Source: Methanomicrobiales archaeon
Lineage (GTDB): Archaea > Halobacteriota > Methanomicrobia > Methanomicrobiales > Methanospirillaceae
Direction: 5' to 3'
Assembly (NCBI GenBank): GCA_017883495.1
Contig: JADGNL010000216.1
Location: 1-9,308 of the forward strand
DNA: 9,308 nt
In this document: positions 4,347 through 9,308 of the stretch, piece after piece
Position numbering within the stretch: the first letter of the stretch is position 1
How the letters are laid out: the number at the start of each line of letters is the position of its first letter
Notes under the pieces: generated by a model
Database searches by the model: none
The model's input: the letters and a program-made list of their open reading frames with translations, nothing else
Told to the model about the DNA's origin: nothing
Program-made: the position numbers and the translations under genes

Positions 4347-5255
4347 CTAGAGCCCGGCCTCGACGGCTGCCGCGATGCGGAGGTTCTCGACTGCCTCGGC
4401 CGGTGTGACCGGGAAGACGGGACCGCCCGCGACCGCCCCGAGAAACGCAACAAGCTCGACCCGGAGGGGCTCGACCCGGTTCACGAGCACCTTCTCGATG
4501 ATGTTCTCCTGGACGTAGCGCTCCGAATCGGCCGCGTACTGCCCGGGCTTCCGGTGGACGTAGACCTCCTGGGCCATGAAGTCGCCCTCGATCGTCCGCT
4601 CCTCCTCCTCGATGTAGATCGACCGGATCTTCTTCGACGATTTGCGGCTTGCCGAGAGGTACGCATGGCACCCGTCGAAGCGGAAGAGGGCCGAGCAGAC
4701 GTCGCCGTCCCCGGCCGAGGCGACATGATACGGGGCCCCGGGAAAGAGGACGTGGGCCAGAATGTCGATGTCGTGGATCATGAGGTCCTCGACGATCGAG
4801 GTGCCCGTGATCCGGGTCGAGGCCGGATTGTGCCGCTTCAGCTCGACGTACAGCGGCTCCCTCACGATCTTCCGGATCTCCTCGACGATCGGGTTGAACC
4901 GCTCGATCTGACCGACGCCGACCGCGAGGCCGCGGGGGAGCAGCTCGAGCAGACGCTCGCCCTCCTCAACGGTCGCGCAGATCGGCTTCTCGATCAGCAT
5001 GGGCACGCCGGCTTCGGCCACCCGCTCGGCCGTCTCGAGGTGGTACGGCGTCGGGACGCAGATGCTGACCGCGTCCGCGGCGTCGAGGAGGGCCTCGAGC
5101 GAGCCTGCGACCGTCGCCCCGACCCGGTTGGCGGCGGCCTCGGCCGCCTGCGGCCGCACGTCGTGGACCAGCACCCCGGTCACCTGCTTGAGTTCGGCGC
5201 AGATCCGGAGATGGTTCTGCCCCATCACTCCGGCGCCGATCACCCCGACTTTCAC
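4347..5255 (-). CDS. Gfo/Idh/MocA-family oxidoreductase, probable UDP-GlcNAc(A) 3-dehydrogenase
   Basis: A 302-residue NAD(P)-dependent sugar dehydrogenase. The Rossmann motif is G7-A-G9-V-M-G12; the family's EKP signature is E89-K90-P91 in LIEKPI; the catalytic segment is EDLMIHDIDI, with D157, H161 and D162. The C-terminal alpha/beta domain binds the substrate. Neighbours point to 3-oxidation of a UDP-GlcNAc-type sugar: the next gene upstream is a DegT aminotransferase that would add the 3-amino group, and an acyltransferase precedes it. This matches GnnA/GnnB (UDP-GlcNAc) or WlbA/WbpB (UDP-GlcNAcA) pathways. No UDP-GlcNAc 6-dehydrogenase lies in the window, so the C6 oxidation state of the substrate is open. 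The start is a GTG at 5255 overlapping the aminotransferase stop (GTGA). It is the last gene of the operon in this direction. Confidence 0.9.
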   Translation of the reverse strand: MKVGVIGAGVMGQNHLRICAELKQVTGVLVHDVRPQAAEAAANRVGATVAGSLEALLDAADAVSICVPTPYHLETAERVAEAGVPMLIEKPICATVEEGERLLELLPRGLAVGVGQIERFNPIVEEIRKIVREPLYVELKRHNPASTRITGTSIVEDLMIHDIDILAHVLFPGAPYHVASAGDGDVCSALFRFDGCHAYLSASRKSSKKIRSIYIEEEERTIEGDFMAQEVYVHRKPGQYAADSERYVQENIIEKVLVNRVEPLRVELVAFLGAVAGGPVFPVTPAEAVENLRIAAAVEAGL

Positions 5256-6343
5256 GACCGCACTCCGTTCACGGCGCCGACGATCACCTCGAGCTCCGCC
5301 GGTCCTATTCCCGGATGGACCGGGAGGGAGAGGACCCGGCGGGCGAGGTCGGCCGCGACGGGGCAGGCGCCGGCGGGTGCGGTCCCCCGGTAGAGCGGCT
5401 GCTCGTGGACCGGGATCGGGTAGTGGACCGCACTTCCGACTCCATGATCGCGAAGGTGCTCGGCGAGCCCGTCACGGGAGAGCGGGCAGTCGTCCGTCAC
5501 CGTGACCACGTACTGGTGGTAGACGTGGGCCATCCCCTCGCCGACCACGGGCGGCACGATTCCCGGGGCGTCGAGGTGGGCCGTGAGGTACGCGCCGTTC
5601 TCCTGCCGGCGTTCGTTGAATCCCGGCAGGCGCCGGAGCTGGACCCTTCCGATGGCGCCCCCGAGGTCGGTCATCCGGTAGTTGTACCCGAGCTCGGTAT
5701 GGAGGTACTTCTCGGCCTGCCCGTGGTTGATCAGCCGCCGGATCCGGCGAGCGAGGGCGTCGTCGTTTGTCGTGACCATCCCGCCCTCGCCGGTGGTCAT
5801 GTTCTTGGTCGGGTAGAACGAGAAGCATCCCGCCGTCCCGAACGATCCGACCCGCCGGCCGCGCCACTCGGCGCCGTGGGCCTGGGCCGCGTCCTCGATC
5901 AGCACGAGGTTCCGATCGGCGCAGAGGTCCATGGCCGGCCCGAGGTCGAAGGGCTGGCCGAAGAGGTGGACGCCGACGATCGCCCTCGTCCGGGGCGTGA
6001 CGAGCGGCGAGAGGGCCTCGATGTCGAGGGTGAAGAGGTCCCGCCTGACGTCGGCGAAGACCGGGACGGCACCGCACATCGAGACCGCGGTCGCGGTCGC
6101 GATGAACGTGAAGGAGGGGACGATCACCTCGTCGCCGGGCCCGATGCCGGCGCCGAGCAGGGCCGCATGGAGTGCGGTCGTCCCGTTCGAGACCGCGATC
6201 GCCTGCTCGACGCCGGTGTACGCGGCAAACTCGTTCTCGAATGCGGCGACCTCGGGCCCCGAGGCCAGCATCCCCGAGCAGACCACGCGCGCGGCGGCCG
6301 CGGCCTCCTCCTCCCCGAGGAGCGGCCGGGCGATCGGGATCAC
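5252..6343 (-). CDS. DegT/DnrJ/EryC1/StrS-family PLP aminotransferase, probable 3-keto-sugar nucleotide transaminase
   Basis: A 363-residue fold-type I PLP enzyme. SNGTTALHAAL (52-62) is the phosphate-binding region and VPSFTFIATA (75-84) is characteristic of sugar aminotransferases. IEDAAQAHGAEW (149-160) carries the ring-nitrogen aspartate D151, and SFYPTKNMTTGEGGM (175-189) the Schiff-base lysine K180. NYRMTDLGGAIGRVQL is the usual downstream block. Full length for the family. It would transfer an amino group, usually from glutamate, to the 3-keto sugar made by the downstream Gfo/Idh protein, as GnnB or WbpE/WlbC do. The GTG start at 6343 overlaps the acyltransferase stop (GTGA) and its stop overlaps the next gene, so translation is coupled on both sides. 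Family and mechanism are secure; the exact sugar is inferred from neighbours. Confidence 0.93.
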   Translation of the reverse strand: MIPIARPLLGEEEAAAAARVVCSGMLASGPEVAAFENEFAAYTGVEQAIAVSNGTTALHAALLGAGIGPGDEVIVPSFTFIATATAVSMCGAVPVFADVRRDLFTLDIEALSPLVTPRTRAIVGVHLFGQPFDLGPAMDLCADRNLVLIEDAAQAHGAEWRGRRVGSFGTAGCFSFYPTKNMTTGEGGMVTTNDDALARRIRRLINHGQAEKYLHTELGYNYRMTDLGGAIGRVQLRRLPGFNERRQENGAYLTAHLDAPGIVPPVVGEGMAHVYHQYVVTVTDDCPLSRDGLAEHLRDHGVGSAVHYPIPVHEQPLYRGTAPAGACPVAADLARRVLSLPVHPGIGPAELEVIVGAVNGVRS

Positions 6344-6936
6344 GAACGCACCTCCGGCACCGGTTTGGCGCGGATCTGTGCAGGAGCGCCGATCGCGAGC
6401 ATTCCCGGCGGGACGTCCTTCGTCACGATGGCGCCGGCCGCGACCAGGGCGTCCGCCCCGATCCGGACCCCGGGGAGCACGGTCGCGTTCGCGCCGATCG
6501 CGGCACCGTCCTCGATCACGGGGCCGGCGAGCCCGCCGATACCCGTCGGCGGGTACCGGTCGTTCGTGAGCACCACGTGCGGGCCGAGAAAGACCCGGTC
6601 TCCGATCACGGTGTTCGTCGGGATGAAGGCCATCGACTGGATCGAGACGTCCGAGCCGATCACCGAACGCCCCTCGCAGATCGCGTTCGTACCGATCGCG
6701 ACGCGGTCGCCGATCCGCGTCTGTTCGCGGATCAGGACGTTGTGCCCGGTCTGGAAGTCGTCGCCGATCTCCACCTCGCAGTAGATGATCGTTCCGGGCC
6801 GGAGCGTCGCGTTCCGCCCGAGCGTGACCCCCGGAAAGTCGTCGGCGCCGAGGTAGTCGCGCGAGGGAAAACCGAGGGTGACGGGCTCGAGAAGGCGGAC
6901 GCCCTCGCCGATGGTATTTCTGCCGAGGTGCATCAT
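6340..6936 (-). CDS. Left-handed beta-helix (hexapeptide repeat) N-acetyltransferase, WbpD/WlbB-like
   Basis: A 198-residue protein dominated by hexapeptide repeats ([LIV]-G-x4), e.g. TLGRNATLRPGTIIY, EIGDDFQTGHNVLI, RIGDRVAIGTNAIC, VIGDRVFLGPHVVL and AIGANATVLPGVRIGADALVAAGAIV. The usual cap of sugar acetyltransferases follows: VTKDVPPGMLAIGAPAQI (171-188). These enzymes are trimers using acetyl-CoA between subunits. Beside a Gfo/Idh dehydrogenase and a DegT aminotransferase, the expected job is acetylation of the new 3-amino group to give a 2,3-diacetamido sugar nucleotide. The ATG at 6936 overlaps the GlmS stop (ATGA); a second ATG follows directly at 6933. A much longer in-frame extension upstream lies inside glmS and is not family-like. 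The acyl group (acetyl or other) cannot be read from sequence. Confidence 0.9.
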   Translation of the reverse strand: MMHLGRNTIGEGVRLLEPVTLGFPSRDYLGADDFPGVTLGRNATLRPGTIIYCEVEIGDDFQTGHNVLIREQTRIGDRVAIGTNAICEGRSVIGSDVSIQSMAFIPTNTVIGDRVFLGPHVVLTNDRYPPTGIGGLAGPVIEDGAAIGANATVLPGVRIGADALVAAGAIVTKDVPPGMLAIGAPAQIRAKPVPEVRS

Positions 6937-8678
6937 TCGACGGTCACGCTCTTCGCAAGGTTTCTGGGCTGGTCCACGTCGCGTCCGAGCGCGACTGCGG
7001 TCCGGTAGGCGAGCTGCTGGAGCACGACCGAGGTCGCGACCAGCTGGACGAGTTCGTGGCTCTCGGGGATCGGCAGGAAGACGTCCACGATGTCGGTCAG
7101 CTCCCGGTCTCCGCGGGCGCCGATCCCGATGATCGGGGCGTTCCGCGCCTTCATCTCCTTGATGTTCGAGAGCATGATCGAGTAGGTGTCGCCGGGCGGG
7201 CATAGCGCGACGACCGGCGTCTCGGTGGAGAGGAGCGCGAACGGTCCGTGCTTGAGCTCGCCCGCCGCGTAGCCCTCGGCGTGGATGTACGAGATCTCCT
7301 TCATCTTGAGCGCCCCCTCGAGCGCGATCGGGTAGAAGAGGCCGCGCCCGACGTAGAAGAGGTGCTCGGCCGGGCGGCAGATCTCGACCGCCTTATCGAT
7401 GTCGAGCAGGAGCACCTCCTCGATCACGCTGTTCGCCCGCTCGAGCGCCGCACCGAACGGGTTGCCCCCCTTCATCAGGTCCACGAGTCCCATCAGGACC
7501 GCGAGCTGCGCGATGAACGACTTGGTGGCCGCGACCGAGATCTCGGGGCCCGCACGCATGTAGAGCGTGTGGTCCGCGATCCGGGTGACGGTCGAGCCGA
7601 GCACGTTCGTGATCGCGAGCGTCGGGCAGTTGTAAGCCTTGGCCTTCTTGAGCGCCGCGAGCGTGTCCGCGGTCTCGCCCGACTGCGTGATCACGGTCAC
7701 GATCCCCTTCAGGGGCGGCGTGAAGTACTTGAACTCGGAGCCGAGCTCGGCCCTGACCGGGATCCGGCAGGTCGACTCGCAGAGGTACTTGAAGACGAGC
7801 CCCGCATGGTACGACGAGCCGCAGGCGACGACCGTGATCTCGGAGGGGCGCCGGTACCGCTCGGGGAGCGATGCCTCGGTGATTCCGTGGAGGGTGTCGT
7901 AGAAGACCTTCGGCTGCTCGAAGATCTCCTTGAGCATGAAGTGCGGAAACCCGCCCTTCTTCACGGTCTCGACGTCCCAGTCCACGTGCTCGATCGGTCG
8001 CTGGACAGGCGTGCCGCGGGAGTAGATCCGCCAGCCCGTGCGGTCGATCTCGGCCAGGTCGCCGTCCTCGAGGTAGACGACCCGCTCCGTGTACCCGAGG
8101 AGCGGCGTCACGTCCGAGGCCGCGAAGACCTCCTGGTCGCCGATCCCCAGCACGAGCGGCGAACAGTCCCGCGCCGCGACGACCACGTCGGACCCCTCGA
8201 CCGTCACGAGGAGCGCGTACGACCCATCGAGCCGCGCGATCGCCTTCTCGACGGCATCGCGCAGATCGGACCCGTCGTAGTACTCCTCGATCAGGTGGGC
8301 GACGACCTCGGTGTCGGTCTCCGAGCGGAAGACGTGCCCCCGGGCCGCGAGCTCGCGCGTGAGCGCGGCGTAGTTCTCGATGATCCCGTTATGGACGACG
8401 GCGATCCGTCCCGTGCAGTCCAGGTGCGGGTGCGCGTTCCGGTCGCTCGGCACGCCGTGGGTCGCCCACCGCGTATGCCCGATCCCGATCGTGCCGTGGA
8501 GATTCAAGGCCCGCTCCCCCTTCTCCGAGATCTTGCCCTCGCACTTGTAGACCTCGAGGCAGGGGTTGTTCGTGGCGACACCGAACGAGTCGTATCCCCG
8601 GTACTCGAGCTTCTGGAGCCCCTCCACGATCACGTTCGCCGCCGGGCGGAAGCCGACGTAGCCGACGATCCCGCACAC
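6933..8678 (-). CDS. glmS: Glutamine-fructose-6-phosphate aminotransferase (isomerizing), GlmS
   Basis: A 581-residue enzyme making glucosamine-6-phosphate from fructose-6-phosphate and glutamine, the first committed step to UDP-GlcNAc. The N-terminal class II glutamine amidotransferase domain begins MCGIVGYVG, with nucleophile C2 after Met removal, then RWATHG (70-75), HPH (83-85) and HNGIIEN (96-102). Two SIS domains follow: ACGSSYHAG (285-293) and TQSGETADT (331-339), then AGPEISVAATKSF (376-388), AEGYAAGELKHGP (467-479) and the C-terminal LAKSVTVE. The length is close to the bacterial enzyme (about 609). The start is a GTG at 8678, one base after the GlmU-like stop, and its own stop overlaps the acetyltransferase start. 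Context indicates that this copy feeds the adjacent amino-sugar pathway; whether it is the only glmS in the genome cannot be seen. Confidence 0.97.
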   Translation of the reverse strand: MCGIVGYVGFRPAANVIVEGLQKLEYRGYDSFGVATNNPCLEVYKCEGKISEKGERALNLHGTIGIGHTRWATHGVPSDRNAHPHLDCTGRIAVVHNGIIENYAALTRELAARGHVFRSETDTEVVAHLIEEYYDGSDLRDAVEKAIARLDGSYALLVTVEGSDVVVAARDCSPLVLGIGDQEVFAASDVTPLLGYTERVVYLEDGDLAEIDRTGWRIYSRGTPVQRPIEHVDWDVETVKKGGFPHFMLKEIFEQPKVFYDTLHGITEASLPERYRRPSEITVVACGSSYHAGLVFKYLCESTCRIPVRAELGSEFKYFTPPLKGIVTVITQSGETADTLAALKKAKAYNCPTLAITNVLGSTVTRIADHTLYMRAGPEISVAATKSFIAQLAVLMGLVDLMKGGNPFGAALERANSVIEEVLLLDIDKAVEICRPAEHLFYVGRGLFYPIALEGALKMKEISYIHAEGYAAGELKHGPFALLSTETPVVALCPPGDTYSIMLSNIKEMKARNAPIIGIGARGDRELTDIVDVFLPIPESHELVQLVATSVVLQQLAYRTAVALGRDVDQPRNLAKSVTVE

Positions 8679-8679
8679 T

Positions 8680-9308
8680 CTAGATCACCACCGCCCCGTC
8701 GGGGACCACGCCCGTGACCGTGGTGTTCCCGGCCTCGATCGTCACGTTGTTGCCGATGATGCAGTTCTTCAGGATCGTGAACGGGGCCGAGCTGACACGG
8801 TCGCCGAGCACGGCGCCGAATGCGGCCTTCTGGAACCGCCCGTCCCGCTCGAGCACGGCACCGGTCGTCCAGGTGGCCGTGTGGTCCTGGAGACGGCAGG
8901 CCTCGCCCACGACCGCGTCGATGATCCGCGAGTGCGACCCGATCACGACGTCGTCCATCACGAGCGAGTGGGCCACGTAGCTCAGGGGGTCGATCGTGAC
9001 TCGCGACCCAATCGAGGTGTTCGGCATGATCACGCAGTTCGGGCCGATCGCGCAGTCCTCGCCGATCACCACCGGTCCGTGGATGTACGTGTTCGGCCCG
9101 ATCACGGTCCCCTTGCCGATCCGGATCAACCCGTAGAGCTTCGAGGAGCGCGAGATAGTCCCGGCGCGCTTTGCCTCGATCCGTGCCAGCAGCTTCGTGT
9201 TCATCTCGAGGAGGTCCCAGGGGTTGACCGCATCCTGCCAGTCCACGGCCCGGACCGGCACCACGCGGGCGCCGTCGAGGATCATCGCCTGGAGGGCGTC
9301 AGGGACCT
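8680..9308 (-). CDS. GlmU-like sugar-1-phosphate nucleotidyltransferase/acetyltransferase, C-terminal part
   Basis: The last 208 residues of a larger protein are visible; the frame is open to the right edge, so the ATG at 9285 is internal. The visible part has the linker VDWQDAVNPWDLLEMNTKLL, which normally joins an N-terminal nucleotidyltransferase domain to a left-handed beta-helix. Hexapeptide repeats follow (IGKGTVIGPNTYIHGPVVIG, AIGPNCVIMPNTSIG, VVIGSHSRII), ending with FTILKNCIIGNNVTIEAGNT. This is the layout of archaeal GlmU-like enzymes of about 400 residues, which acetylate glucosamine-1-phosphate and transfer UMP to make UDP-GlcNAc. glmS immediately downstream (1-nt gap) supports that reaction. 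A glucose-1-phosphate thymidylyltransferase-like specificity cannot be excluded because the catalytic N-terminal domain is outside the window. Confidence 0.87.
   Translation of the reverse strand, partial: VPDALQAMILDGARVVPVRAVDWQDAVNPWDLLEMNTKLLARIEAKRAGTISRSSKLYGLIRIGKGTVIGPNTYIHGPVVIGEDCAIGPNCVIMPNTSIGSRVTIDPLSYVAHSLVMDDVVIGSHSRIIDAVVGEACRLQDHTATWTTGAVLERDGRFQKAAFGAVLGDRVSSAPFTILKNCIIGNNVTIEAGNTTVTGVVPDGAVVI

Noticed and set aside
5315..6784. 489-codon plus-strand open frame opposite the aminotransferase and acetyltransferase
   Set aside because: Antisense shadow. The minus strand has complete PLP-enzyme and hexapeptide-repeat motifs; the plus-strand product is Asp/Arg/Val-rich without domains.
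7248..8717. 489-codon plus-strand open frame opposite glmS
   Set aside because: Antisense shadow of a clear full-length GlmS. Long antisense frames are expected at this GC content.
1..9308. Mobile elements, CRISPR arrays, tRNA or rRNA genes
   Set aside because: No transposase or integrase motifs, no regularly spaced repeats and no cloverleaf or rRNA-like sequence were seen. This was by eye; a covariance-model and repeat search would be decisive.

Overview
This 9.3 kb, GC-rich window looks like a chromosomal segment of a methanogenic euryarchaeon, most likely of the Methanomicrobiales type. That placement rests on the gene families: iron-sulfur flavoproteins (Isf), a free-standing desulforedoxin, an archaeal RibL-type FAD synthetase and a small JAMM protein. 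It also rests on archaeal-style promoters, with AT-rich TATA-like boxes about 28 nt before start codons. The species is inferred from these features and was not identified by any search. There are 12 convincing protein genes. No RNA genes, CRISPR arrays or insertion sequences were seen.

Left part (1-3364), redox and oxidative stress. A partial minus-strand Isf-like flavoprotein runs off the left edge. Across a 251 bp divergent control region with short palindromes lies a plus-strand cluster: a small zinc-ribbon protein (655-870), a 41-residue desulforedoxin (938-1063), a carboxymuconolactone-decarboxylase/AhpD-fold protein without the CxxC pair (1060-1425), and an archaeal-type peroxiredoxin (1449-2123). 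A T6/TATA element then precedes two tandem Isf paralogues (2160-2774 and 2771-3364). Together these suggest a peroxide or oxygen defence module of an anaerobe, built from non-heme iron, thiol and FMN/[4Fe-4S] proteins.

Middle part (3351-4156), minus strand. A JAMM-motif protein is translationally coupled by a 4-base overlap to a ribL-like FAD synthetase, whose 3' end overlaps the last flavoprotein gene convergently. A FAD-making enzyme thus sits beside three flavoprotein genes. A 190 bp gap (4157-4346) follows.

Right part (4347-9308), minus strand: an acetamido-sugar nucleotide operon read from right to left. The order is a GlmU-like nucleotidyltransferase/left-handed beta-helix protein (N-terminus outside the window), GlmS, a hexapeptide-repeat acyltransferase, a DegT-type PLP aminotransferase and a Gfo/Idh/MocA oxidoreductase. 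Three of the four junctions are 4-base ATGA/GTGA overlaps and the fourth is a 1-base gap. The enzymes fit a route from fructose-6-phosphate through UDP-GlcNAc to a 2,3-diacetamido-2,3-dideoxy sugar nucleotide. Such sugars occur in archaeal N-glycans and surface polysaccharides.
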